From Desulfatibacillum alkenivorans DSM 16219 (GTDB taxonomy: Bacteria; Desulfobacterota; Desulfobacteria; Desulfobacterales; Desulfatibacillaceae), in contig NZ_FQZU01000001.1 in NCBI RefSeq assembly GCF_900142135.1, positions 62,001 to 126,000 of the forward strand: a DNA stretch of 64,000 nt, read 5' to 3'. The position numbers and the translations under genes were made by a program. Of the stretch, positions 17,294 through 24,783 are shown piece after piece; within the stretch, counting starts at the first letter, position 1; every line of letters starts with the position of its first letter. A model generated the notes under the pieces. It was not told the origin of the DNA and did no database searches. It saw only the letters and a list, made by a program, of their open reading frames with translations.

Positions 17294-18207
17294 ATCACCC
17301 CCTCAAGCCCGCCTCGAAGCACCCACAACACCAGGAGCCCAAGGCCCAGAATAATGTTCGAAAACCGGAAGAAAAGGCGCATTTGTGCAAGGTCCCTCTC
17401 TCGGGAGTACAAGCTCATCAACCCTATTTCAAAAACTGAAATCGCCGAGATTAAAAGCGCATCCCCCGCCATGAGATATCCGGGCCAAAAACCAATCCAT
17501 CCAAGCAAAGCGCGAAACAGGGCCAAAAGCCTCATGCACCCGATGGTTTTATTCTTTCCCGCTTTCACGGCCACTGTTTTAACGCCAGCCTTTAGGTCGC
17601 TATCCCTGTCCTGAATTTCGTGGGCCAATTGGGGTATCAATATGCTGGGGCAAAAAACAAGAGCCATAAAAAGGCCGCCATTAGCCGTCCCCCCTGAAGC
17701 CACCATGCCCAGCGTAAAAATGGGTATGAAGATCAGACAGTTCGTCAGACTTCCGGCGATGAAAATCCGTTTAACCTGAACCGGGCCGGAATATAGCCAG
17801 GAAGCCAGGTACATGCCCGTTGCAAGCAGGCCCGCGGGAACGGATACCAGCCAGGAAAGGACCCAGCCTGCAAGGCCCGCCGACAGCGCCAAACAACGGG
17901 CTTGGTTTAAGGGAATGCGGCCTGCCGTAATCGGGTTTTTCGCCGGAGCGTCCAGTTCTCTGTCAAATAAATTGTTGTAGCCGTATGTGAAAGAAAGGTA
18001 GGCGCAGCAACAGCCGAACCCTGCGTAAAAGGCAGCGGTCATGGGAATTTTTCCGGCGGCGTACACCGCTCCCAGCAGGTAAAGCCCCAGAAAATGGACC
18101 CAACCTCCCACTCTAAAAAGGTTCAATACACTGAAGAGCGCTTGCATGGCATTCCCCAGGCGGGAGCCCAAAGCAGGGCTTTGGGCGGGCGCGGCGTGTG
18201 CTGGCAT
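17290..18207 (-). CDS. UbiA-family prenyltransferase
   Basis: A 305-residue protein with about eight or nine membrane segments. The two Asp-rich prenyl-diphosphate/Mg binding motifs are present: NNLFDRELDAPAKNPITAGR and HEIQDRDSDLKAGVKTVAV. The family transfers prenyl chains onto aromatic rings, heme or glycerol phosphate within the membrane. No aromatic biosynthesis genes are nearby, so a lipid or carrier acceptor is as likely as a quinone. I choose the ATG at 18207 because GGAGGGGG stands directly upstream; an ATG at 18261 adds 18 residues without a ribosome site. First gene of the operon with the SPASM-like radical SAM and propeller genes. Confidence 0.88.
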   Translation of the reverse strand: MPAHAAPAQSPALGSRLGNAMQALFSVLNLFRVGGWVHFLGLYLLGAVYAAGKIPMTAAFYAGFGCCCAYLSFTYGYNNLFDRELDAPAKNPITAGRIPLNQARCLALSAGLAGWVLSWLVSVPAGLLATGMYLASWLYSGPVQVKRIFIAGSLTNCLIFIPIFTLGMVASGGTANGGLFMALVFCPSILIPQLAHEIQDRDSDLKAGVKTVAVKAGKNKTIGCMRLLALFRALLGWIGFWPGYLMAGDALLISAISVFEIGLMSLYSRERDLAQMRLFFRFSNIILGLGLLVLWVLRGGLEGVM

Positions 18208-18514
18208 GTTTCCCCCTCCAAGACGCTTTAACTTCGCTTGAAAAAGATATAACAGCGGCATGAATGCAAGTCAATGGATCTCATGGACGCATGGATCGGC
18301 ATGCTCGCAGGCGGGGGCGGCAAAACACTGCTTTTGCCTGTGCATTCTAAGATTATACAATCGTAAAACTTCATCGGCCGGAATTATTTTATGGACTTTT
18401 AGAACCAAAGGGGCGTATAATTCCGTTACTTTTCACAAGGCAAATTTTTAGGCCCATTTTTTCCCAACACAAGACCTATTCCCCAAAAATTTCTTACAAT
18501 AAGGAGCAATGGTA

Positions 18515-20182
18515 ATGGAACTTATCAAAGGCTTTCCCGCCACTAGTCAGGACAGGTATCCCTTAAATGTAACCAACATTATTAAACATTCCGTTAGAAA
18601 TTACGGTCCCCAGGAAATCGCCAGCAGAAGGCTGGACGGCAGCATGTTCCGCTACACCTATAACGACGCTTACGAACGCATGCAGCGCTTGGCCAACGGC
18701 CTGACCAAGCTGGGCGTCAAGGTGGGCGACCGGGTGGGCGTGCTGGCCTGGAACTCCAACGAAAATTATGAAGTGTATTTCGGCGTGCCCGGAATGGGCG
18801 CCGTCATGCTGCTTTTGAATCTGCGGTTGACTCCCCAGGATCTGGCCTATGTGGTGGAGCACAGCGGCTGCGAATACATCATTGTGGACGAAACCCTGCT
18901 GCCCATCGCCCACGCCCTGGCCCCGCTCTGCCCGCAGATCAAAGGCTACGTGGTGATTACCATGCCGGGCAAAAAAATGTCCGACGTGGAAACGCCCCTG
19001 GAAAACACCCACTCCTATGAAGAACTGCTGGCCGAATCCGACCCGGTTTTCGACTGGCCCATGATGGAGGAAACCTCGGCCTACGCCGCATGCTACACCA
19101 CGGGCACCACGGGCAAGCCCAAGGGCGTGTATTACTCCCACCGCGACGTCTACCTGCATTCCATGTGCATCGGCATGAACACGGGCATGAACGTTAAGGA
19201 CACCTGCTGCCAGATCGTCCCCATGTTCCACGCTCTGGGCTGGGGCCTTCCCCAGGCGGCCACCCTGGTGGGATCGCGCATCATCCTGCCCGGCATGTAC
19301 ACCCTGGAAACCCTGGACTCCCTGAGCAAGCTCATCGTGGATGAAGGCGTGACCATGAGCGCCGGGGCCCCGGCCATTTTCATGCCCTTGCTTGAGTACA
19401 TCAGAAACCTGGAGAAAAAACCCGACCTCACCGGCGTGCGTCTGCTTTCCGGCGCCACCGAACCCCCGGTCTCCATGATGAAGGGATTCTGGGACATGAC
19501 CGGCGCGGAAATCATCCATGCCTACGGCGCCACGGAAACCACCCCGCTGGTGACCATCAACCGCCTCATGCCCTGGCTGGAGGAATCCCTTTCCGAAGAC
19601 GAAAGATGGAGCCTGAAAAAGAAGCAGGGCTACGCAGTGGGAGGCCTGGACGTCAAAGTGGTGGACGCCACTCTCAAGGAAGTGGCCCACGACGGCAAGA
19701 CGCCCGGCGAAATCCTCATTCGCGGCCCCTGGATCACGGGCGCCTATCACAACGCTCCAGGCTCCGAAACCTCGTTTACTGAAGACGGCTTCTGGCGCTC
19801 CGGCGACGTGGGAACCATGGACGAAAACGGCTACCTGAAGATTACGGACCGGGTCAAGGACGTGATCAAGTCCGGCGGCGAATGGATCAGCTCCGTGGAT
19901 ATGGAAAACGAAATCATCTCCCACAACGACGTACTGGACGCCGCCGTCGTTGGCGTGGAGCATCCCAAATGGCAGGAAAGGCCCCTGGCCCTGGTGGTCC
20001 TCCGGGATGACGCCAAAGGCAAGGTCAACGCGGACGACATCCGGGCGCATTTAAGCAATGTGTTCGCCAAATGGCAGTTGCCCGACGACGTTTTGTTTGT
20101 GGATGAAATCCCCAAGACCAGCGTGGGCAAAACCGACAAAAAGGTCATCCGCGCCGAGCACAAGGACATGTATACTTCCTGA
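18515..20182 (+). CDS. AMP-forming fatty acyl-CoA synthetase
   Basis: A 555-residue enzyme of the ANL superfamily that activates a fatty acid to its acyl-CoA through an acyl-adenylate. The P-loop-like motif YTTGTTGKPKGV is near residue 193. The motifs YGATETTP and, further on, SGDVGTMDENGYLKITDRVKD follow, and the C-terminal lysine motif KTSVGKTDKK is present. The length and the N-terminal QDRYPLNVTNIIKH fit medium/long-chain fatty acid ligases used in anaerobic beta-oxidation. AAGGAG sits eight bases before the ATG at 18515, and another ATG six bases earlier is too close. It stands alone and is followed by a strong terminator. The 300-bp region upstream (18208-18514) holds no gene. Confidence 0.9.
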   Translation: MELIKGFPATSQDRYPLNVTNIIKHSVRNYGPQEIASRRLDGSMFRYTYNDAYERMQRLANGLTKLGVKVGDRVGVLAWNSNENYEVYFGVPGMGAVMLLLNLRLTPQDLAYVVEHSGCEYIIVDETLLPIAHALAPLCPQIKGYVVITMPGKKMSDVETPLENTHSYEELLAESDPVFDWPMMEETSAYAACYTTGTTGKPKGVYYSHRDVYLHSMCIGMNTGMNVKDTCCQIVPMFHALGWGLPQAATLVGSRIILPGMYTLETLDSLSKLIVDEGVTMSAGAPAIFMPLLEYIRNLEKKPDLTGVRLLSGATEPPVSMMKGFWDMTGAEIIHAYGATETTPLVTINRLMPWLEESLSEDERWSLKKKQGYAVGGLDVKVVDATLKEVAHDGKTPGEILIRGPWITGAYHNAPGSETSFTEDGFWRSGDVGTMDENGYLKITDRVKDVIKSGGEWISSVDMENEIISHNDVLDAAVVGVEHPKWQERPLALVVLRDDAKGKVNADDIRAHLSNVFAKWQLPDDVLFVDEIPKTSVGKTDKKVIRAEHKDMYTS

Positions 20183-20210
20183 TGTTAACGTAAAACCAAT
20201 CGCTTACAAA

Positions 20211-20242
20211 AGGGTGCCCCGCCAAAGCAGGGCGCCCTTTTT
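20211..20242 (+). terminator. Rho-independent terminator of the acyl-CoA synthetase
   Basis: AGGGTGCCC and GGGCGCCCT pair (one G-T wobble) around a CGCCAAAGCA loop and are followed by a run of T. It begins 29 bases after the stop codon. Confidence 0.85.
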
Positions 20243-20381
20243 GCCCCTCATGCCGGTGCCCGCCGCTGAAGTAAACAAACGCAGGCTTTGCGTCTTGAAA
20301 TTCAAAGCGAGCGCTCGAAAAATTTTCTTCATTATTTCAAATAGGATGGAGCACTTCCTCAAAAATCTGCGATTTTGTCGC

Positions 20382-20411
20382 TTGACTCCATTCAAAAATC
20401 CAAAATATGAT
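20382..20411 (+). promoter_or_regulatory. Candidate sigma-70 promoter
   Basis: TTGACT and TATGAT are separated by 18 bases, each one mismatch from consensus. It lies about 200 bases upstream of the receiver-domain gene at 20615, in a 432-bp stretch (20183-20614) that otherwise holds only the terminator and no credible gene. A long leader or a small RNA between the two is possible; I cannot tell which. Confidence 0.45.
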
Positions 20412-20614
20412 GCCCGAACTCTGGTTGAATCTCCTCCCCAAGTAGTTTATTTGAAGGGATGGGAGTATTTCGCCGTCACCTTTTTCGGTTACGCGCCGAC
20501 TTAATTCAAAAGGGCTTGCTCGAAGGCCTTATTTGAACCTGAAGAAGCCGGCGCTGCAATTCCACCGGAGATCCGGTTTGGAAGCATGGAAAGCAAAAAA
20601 GCGGAGAAGGAATA

Positions 20615-21016
20615 ATGAATGTCCAGTCACACGACATTGCAGATAAGCAACGCATCCTCATAGTCGACGATGAACCCCAGGTCTTGAAGGTCATGAAGCG
20701 CATGCTGGAGTTTTCCGGCTATACGGTGACGGCCATGGACGACAGCGTGGAGGCCCTCCAAACCTTTGGCGAAGCCCCGGACTCTTTCAACGCGGTGTTT
20801 ACGGATATGTGCATGCCCCAGATGAACGGGGATGTGCTGTCTTCGCGCATGAAGGAAATCCGCCCGGACATCCCCATCATTATGTGTACGGGGTATTCCG
20901 AGCTGTTTTCCGAGGATAAAGCCCGGGAAGCCGGTTTAGCCGGTTATCTGCAAAAACCCATCTATCACAAGCAAATGGTCGAAACGCTGCGTCAGGTGTT
21001 GAATTATCCGAAATAA
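20615..21016 (+). CDS. Stand-alone response regulator receiver (CheY-like)
   Basis: 133 residues, a single receiver domain with no output domain. The acidic pocket is D18/D19 in ILIVDDEP, the phospho-acceptor is D64 (VFTDMCMPQMNG), the switch threonine is T92 (MCTGYSE) and the conserved lysine is K114 (LQKPI). The ATG has GGAGAAGGA upstream. No histidine kinase is next to it, so its partner is elsewhere. It could act by protein contact or as a phosphate shuttle. The 90 bases to the SRPBCC gene leave room for a separate promoter. Confidence 0.9.
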   Translation: MNVQSHDIADKQRILIVDDEPQVLKVMKRMLEFSGYTVTAMDDSVEALQTFGEAPDSFNAVFTDMCMPQMNGDVLSSRMKEIRPDIPIIMCTGYSELFSEDKAREAGLAGYLQKPIYHKQMVETLRQVLNYPK

Positions 21017-21106
21017 CTTGAGACTTAGCCTTAATGAATGTAAGGTTGGGCCATAGTAAATCATAACCCGAGGATGGGCTGAAAACGCCCTGGAGGAGGA
21101 TACTGC

Positions 21107-21568
21107 ATGGCCTTGAAACTGAGTCTGGAACTGAACGAAACAATCGACCTGCCTTGCAGCTTTGATAAGGCTTTCGATTTTTTCATGGACGTGAATGCAA
21201 CCGGAAAATGCTTCACCAAGGTGGAGGAAATCAAAGACCTGGGGGACGACAAATACCATTACATCATGGCGAAGGAAGGCGTGGGCAAGTATTCCGTCCA
21301 GGTGGAATACGCCGCCAAATATTCCTTTGACCGGGATAAAGGCATTGTGGAATGGACGCCCGTCAAAGGCATAGGAAACGGCGTGTGCAGCGGCAAGTCC
21401 GTGGTAACGGAAAGCGGCGGCAAAGTGAAGGTGGATTTTTCCACCACCATGAATCTGGAGCTTCCCCTGCCGGGCCTGGCCAAGCCCATCATCAAGCCTT
21501 TCGTCAACCGGGAATTTGAAAAATCCATGGAGCAGTTCCGGGATAATGTCGTGAAAGCGCTAAGCTGA
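21107..21568 (+). CDS. SRPBCC (polyketide cyclase/START-like) protein
   Basis: 153 residues with the layout of the helix-grip fold: a first strand ELNETIDLPCSFDKAFDFFMDV, alternating beta strands in the middle (KYHYIMAKEGVGKYSVQVEYAA), and a long C-terminal helix (FEKSMEQFRDNVVKAL). The fold forms a hydrophobic pocket for lipids or other small molecules. No catalytic residues can be assigned. A GGAGGAGGA site precedes the ATG. Its neighbours, acyl-CoA synthetase and the PHA unit, make a lipid ligand attractive, but that is inference. Confidence 0.7.
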   Translation: MALKLSLELNETIDLPCSFDKAFDFFMDVNATGKCFTKVEEIKDLGDDKYHYIMAKEGVGKYSVQVEYAAKYSFDRDKGIVEWTPVKGIGNGVCSGKSVVTESGGKVKVDFSTTMNLELPLPGLAKPIIKPFVNREFEKSMEQFRDNVVKALS

Positions 21569-21593
21569 TTTTACGGACTTGAGTCCGGCAAAT

Positions 21594-21631
21594 AACAACG
21601 CCCGCAAGAATAATTTCTTGCGGGCGTTGTT
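21594..21631 (+). terminator. Hairpin after the SRPBCC gene
   Basis: Perfect 17-bp arms, AACAACGCCCGCAAGAA and its complement, around a TAAT loop. It starts 25 bases after the stop. No strong T run follows, so it may end transcription less efficiently or protect the 3' end. Confidence 0.6.
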
Positions 21632-21654
21632 AGCTGGCCGGGTTATTTGCCGAC

Positions 21655-21683
21655 AAAAAGCCCCAAGGCTTAAAGCCTTGGGG
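21655..21683 (-). terminator. Rho-independent terminator of the PHA unit
   Basis: CCCCAAGGCT and AGCCTTGGGG pair around TAA. Read on the minus strand the stem is followed by CTTTTTG. It lies 68 bases beyond the phaR stop codon and closes the phasin-phaR unit. Confidence 0.85.
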
Positions 21684-21750
21684 CGTATATTCTCAGGCGC
21701 CGGAGGTGAACCGCCGGGCGCCGTTGTGTGTAGATGGGACGCGGTATATT

Positions 21751-22338
21751 TTACGCGCGGGCTTTTTTCTTGGCCGGAGCTTTTTCCTTTTCCCCCGGAG
21801 CGCCTTCCTTCTGCAACTCCTCCACCTGTTTGGTAAGCGCGGTCACCTGTTTTTCCAACTCCTCCACTTGCTCGGCGGAAACCAGGTTCATCATGCCTAA
21901 AACTTCGTTCACCCGCTGGTCGATTTTTTCGGATATCCAACCCTTGAGATTGGAAGCGTAACCCATGACTTCGCTTTTAAACCGGCTGCCTTCGGACTCG
22001 GATAATTCGTTGTTTTTCACCATGCGGGAGACGACTTTGTCCAACTCTCCCTCCGCCATGCTCATGGCGCCCTGCCACAAAGAAACGAACTTGCGAGCCG
22101 ACAACAGGGTTCCCTGTCCTTTTTGCAAAAGCTGCATAAGCACCCCCGAGGGCACGCCCTTGTCCCTGGCTAAAAGCTGAGACATGGTTGCGGCGGTCAG
22201 GTCTTCGCCTGTCTTGGAGTCCTGAATGAACACCTCCTCGCCGGCGCGGACCAATTCGGAGACCCGGGCCAGAGATATATATTGCTTGTCTTCGGTGTCA
22301 TAGAGTTTGCGGTTAGAGTATTTTTTTATCCTGCGCAT
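21751..22338 (-). CDS. phaR: Polyhydroxyalkanoate synthesis regulator PhaR
   Basis: A 195-residue DNA-binding regulator. Residues 1-60 (RRIKKYSNRKLYDTEDKQYI, then SLARVSELVRAGEEVFIQD) are the hallmark N-terminal domain of PhaR/PhbR. The central region (about 60-140) is helical, and the tail holds a heptad-like coiled coil (VEELEKQVTALTKQVEELQK) and ends in a Lys/Ala-rich run. PhaR proteins repress phasin genes and leave DNA when they bind nascent PHA granules. The start is the ATG at 22338; the frame extends to 22449 but those residues are translated hairpin sequence. It lies 110 bases downstream of the phasin gene on the same strand. Confidence 0.9.
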   Translation of the reverse strand: MRRIKKYSNRKLYDTEDKQYISLARVSELVRAGEEVFIQDSKTGEDLTAATMSQLLARDKGVPSGVLMQLLQKGQGTLLSARKFVSLWQGAMSMAEGELDKVVSRMVKNNELSESEGSRFKSEVMGYASNLKGWISEKIDQRVNEVLGMMNLVSAEQVEELEKQVTALTKQVEELQKEGAPGEKEKAPAKKKARA

Positions 22339-22375
22339 GGAGTGCCTTTTATGCTCGGAGTGGTTGTCAAAGGCG

Positions 22376-22403
22376 GCCCAGCCCCCTTTCAAGGGGACTG
22401 GGC
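22376..22403 (-). promoter_or_regulatory. Hairpin between phasin and phaR
   Basis: GCCCAG pairs with CTGGGC, and inside that CCCCTT pairs with AAGGGG around a short loop. On the transcript the loop reads GAAA, a stable tetraloop. No T run follows, so it is more likely an mRNA-stabilising or partial attenuating element than a full terminator. It could keep phasin expression above phaR expression. Confidence 0.5.
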
Positions 22404-22448
22404 TGCGGCCTGTGCCTTTCCCTGCTCCGGGCGGCGGTTGTCTGCGCA

Positions 22449-23291
22449 CTATTTGGAGGCCAGGGCCGTCACTTTGGAAGTCAGAGATTTCACTTTGCCG
22501 GGTATAGGAAGCCGTGCGGCGATTTTCTTGCCGTTTTCAGCCATAACGCCAAAGGTCTCCAAAGCGACCATCCCCATATCTTCAACTAGATCGGTTCCGG
22601 TTTCAAGGGTTTTTTTGCCCGACTCCAGAGCTTTCTTGACGTATTTCTCGTTGTACTCAAGCGCGGTAAGGGTCGCCGTGTCCGCCGCGGTCTTCACTTT
22701 GCCCTGAATTTTAGCCTTGCGTTCGTTGACCAAAGCCTTGCCGAGGTCCACGTAAGCGGAGGCGGTCGTTGCGGCGTTCTTGGACATTTCCTCAACAAAA
22801 TCCACGCCCGTGGTCACAGCGGCCAGGATCTTGTCATTGTATCCGGAAACCGGAGCAGGCAGGCTGTCCGCAACCTTTTTGGCGGTGTTGATGACATAAA
22901 TCGCCTTGGGGTTCTTTTCCGGCGCCTTGGGAGCTGCAGCCTTGGGAGCCGCTTTCTTGGGAGCCGCTTTCTTTGCAGCAGTCGTTTTGGCTGCGGCGGC
23001 TTTCTTGGCCGGAGCTTTCTTCGCCGCGGCTTTCGCTTCAGTCTTCTTGGCGGCCGCTTTGGGCGCCGCTTTTTTGGCCGGAGCCTTCTTGGCGGCGGTC
23101 TTTTTAGCAGCGGTTTTCTTGGCGGGCGCTTTTTTCGCCGCAGCCTTTTTGGGGGCGGCCTTGGCTTTTACTTCCTTGGCCTCCTCAGCTTTTGCTTCCA
23201 CTTTTTCAGCCGCCGCTGCGGGCGCTTCTTTGGCGGTTTCGGGTTTTTCCTCCACTGCCGCTTCAGGCGTTTTGCCGTCTACTTCACTCAT
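22449..23291 (-). CDS. Phasin-like granule protein with N-terminal histone-like Lys/Ala tail
   Basis: 280 residues in two parts. Residues 1-130 are almost only Ala, Lys, Pro and Glu, including many KKA, PAKK and AAKK repeats like those of histone H1 or the PhaF tail. Residues 140-280 are an amphipathic helical region (ILAAVTTGVDFVEEMSKNAA, ALESGKKTLETGTDLVEDM) typical of phasins that coat PHA granules. In Pseudomonas PhaF the phasin part comes first and the histone-like part last; here the order is reversed. The ATG at 23291 has GAGGAGA upstream. It precedes phaR and has a well-formed promoter. The basic part may bind DNA and help distribute granules. Confidence 0.75.
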   Translation of the reverse strand: MSEVDGKTPEAAVEEKPETAKEAPAAAAEKVEAKAEEAKEVKAKAAPKKAAAKKAPAKKTAAKKTAAKKAPAKKAAPKAAAKKTEAKAAAKKAPAKKAAAAKTTAAKKAAPKKAAPKAAAPKAPEKNPKAIYVINTAKKVADSLPAPVSGYNDKILAAVTTGVDFVEEMSKNAATTASAYVDLGKALVNERKAKIQGKVKTAADTATLTALEYNEKYVKKALESGKKTLETGTDLVEDMGMVALETFGVMAENGKKIAARLPIPGKVKSLTSKVTALASK

Positions 23292-23402
23292 TGTTCTTCT
23301 CCTCTTCATATGGCGATGTTAAAAGATGTAAAAAAAGTTGAAACCCTAAAAAATAAATCCCGGAGATAATTCCCAGGGCCATGCATGCTCAGTATGTCAA
23401 CC

Positions 23403-23432
23403 ACAATATGACGCAGCGCGTCAATTTGTCAA
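23403..23432 (-). promoter_or_regulatory. Phasin promoter with palindromic operator in the spacer
   Basis: On the minus strand a perfect TTGACA (23427-23432) and TATTGT (23403-23408) are 18 bases apart, about 110 bases before the phasin start. The spacer contains the perfect inverted repeat TGACGC-AGC-GCGTCA (23409-23423). A repressor bound there would block RNA polymerase directly. PhaR is the obvious candidate. The rest of the 326-bp gap 23292-23617 holds no gene; a repeated ATCTTGACGG occurs near 23531 and 23553. Confidence 0.55.
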
Positions 23433-23617
23433 GGCTTTTTTTTCACAACAAAAAATTCATGCTGTTCAAACACGATTCAAACACCGTCCTAAAGGGCTGG
23501 AGTCTTTTTTACTTTGCTCGATAGGGCTTTATCTTGACGGAAAAGAATGATAATCTTGACGGAGAAAAATAGAGGGGCAGGGCGGGGTTAATTTATTTTT
23601 TACAAAGCAGGGTCAAA

Positions 23618-24034
23618 ATGGTCTCCCGAACCGGCAAAAAGCGTGATAAAGACAGTTTTACTCCTCCTGAGCCTCGGGTTTTCAGGTACGAACTCCCCGG
23701 GGGCTGGGAGGTGCTTGCCGGCAAAACCGATGAGGACAACGACCTTTTGAGCCTCAAGACGGCCAGGCCCAACGACTGGTGGTTTCACGTGCGCGGCATG
23801 CCGGGCAGCCATGTGGTTTTACGGGGCAGGGAAGGGGAGAAGCCGGACTCCCAGGTTAAAAAGCAGGCTGCGGCCATTGCCGCCTATCACAGCAAGGCCC
23901 GGAACGGCGGGATTGTGCCTGTGTCGTGCACTCAGGCGTGTAATGTGACCAAACCCCGGGGCGCCAAGCCCGGGACCGTGCATATAAAAAAAGAAGTGGT
24001 TTATAAAGTCAGGCCCTCAACCGGAGAGGAATAA
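23618..24034 (+). CDS. Stand-alone NFACT-R (DUF814) RNA-binding domain protein
   Basis: 138 residues, essentially one domain. FRYELPGGWEVLAGKTDEDN, then DWWFHVRGMPGSHVVLRGRE and HSKARNGGIVPVSCTQACNV are the defining segments of the NFACT-R domain. RqcH, FbpA and Tae2 proteins carry it at the C-terminus of a much larger protein that handles stalled ribosomes. Here the NFACT-N and coiled-coil parts are absent, so this is the short bacterial form. The tail is basic. AGGG lies upstream of the ATG. The 36-bp gap to the next gene suggests cotranscription with the cyclophilin gene. Confidence 0.85.
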   Translation: MVSRTGKKRDKDSFTPPEPRVFRYELPGGWEVLAGKTDEDNDLLSLKTARPNDWWFHVRGMPGSHVVLRGREGEKPDSQVKKQAAAIAAYHSKARNGGIVPVSCTQACNVTKPRGAKPGTVHIKKEVVYKVRPSTGEE

Positions 24035-24070
24035 CGCCGGATGATTCAAGATACTTTTTGCGGAGGCGCT

Positions 24071-24736
24071 ATGAAGGCAATCAGGGTTCTTTGCGTGGTG
24101 TTGGCTGTTTTATTGAGCCTGGGGGCGTGCACCCCCAAAGATGAAAAAGCCGGAGAAGCGGCGAAAGCGGATGCGGCGGTCAAGTCAGAGGAGGCAGCCC
24201 CCGCCCAAGCGGCGCCAGCGGGGCCTTCGCCCGAAGTCCTGGTAAAAACCTCCATGGGCGAATTCGTCGTGGAGTTGAGGCCCGACCTGACCCCCGTCAC
24301 CGTGGAGAACTTTCTCAGCTACGTGGACGAAGGCTTTTACGATGGTAAGATTTTTCATCGGGTGATTGACGGGTTTATGATCCAGGGCGGCGGCTTTGAT
24401 GCGGACATGAAACAGGATGCGACCCGCGCACCCATAGTCAATGAGGCGCCCAAGGGGCTGGAAAACCTGGCCGGAACCATCGCCATGGCCCGGACCGGCG
24501 AGATCGACAGCGCCACGGCCCAGTTTTTCATCAACGTGAAGGACAATTATTTCTTGAATCATGTGCCCGGCAATCAGAAGAAGTTCGGCTATGTCGCGTT
24601 TGGCAGGGTGGTTCAAGGAATGGATGTAGTCTACCGAATAGCCAAGGTGGAGACCGGGGTCAAAGGATATTATAGAGACGTGCCCCAGACTCCCGTAATC
24701 ATTGAAAGCGTCACGCGGGTCGGCGCAGCCGATTAA
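24071..24736 (+). CDS. Cyclophilin-type peptidyl-prolyl isomerase, lipoprotein
   Basis: 221 residues. Residues 1-20 form a lipoprotein signal peptide ending in the lipobox LSLGAC. A flexible Ala/Glu/Lys linker (about 20-55) follows, and then the cyclophilin domain (60-221): SMGEFVVELRPDLTPVTVEN, YDGKIFHRVIDGFMIQGGGF, GTIAMARTGEIDSATAQFFI and FGYVAFGRVVQGMDVV. The catalytic arginine is in FHRVIDGFMIQGG. It helps fold exported proteins at the envelope. The ATG at 24071 has GCGGAGG upstream. It needs lipidation, which links it to Lnt at the other end of the window. Confidence 0.92.
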   Translation: MKAIRVLCVVLAVLLSLGACTPKDEKAGEAAKADAAVKSEEAAPAQAAPAGPSPEVLVKTSMGEFVVELRPDLTPVTVENFLSYVDEGFYDGKIFHRVIDGFMIQGGGFDADMKQDATRAPIVNEAPKGLENLAGTIAMARTGEIDSATAQFFINVKDNYFLNHVPGNQKKFGYVAFGRVVQGMDVVYRIAKVETGVKGYYRDVPQTPVIIESVTRVGAAD

Positions 24737-24783
24737 ATCATATTGCAGTTTATGTTTTGTCCATGGTCGGGACCAATTTCGAC

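Noticed and set aside
18563-20050. Minus-strand frame of 495 codons opposite the acyl-CoA synthetase
   Set aside because: Antisense shadow; the plus-strand gene has all ANL motifs.
22900-23160. Ala/Lys-coding repeats as a DNA satellite
   Set aside because: The periodicity follows codons for Ala and Lys in the phasin-like gene and varies at third positions, so it is a protein repeat.
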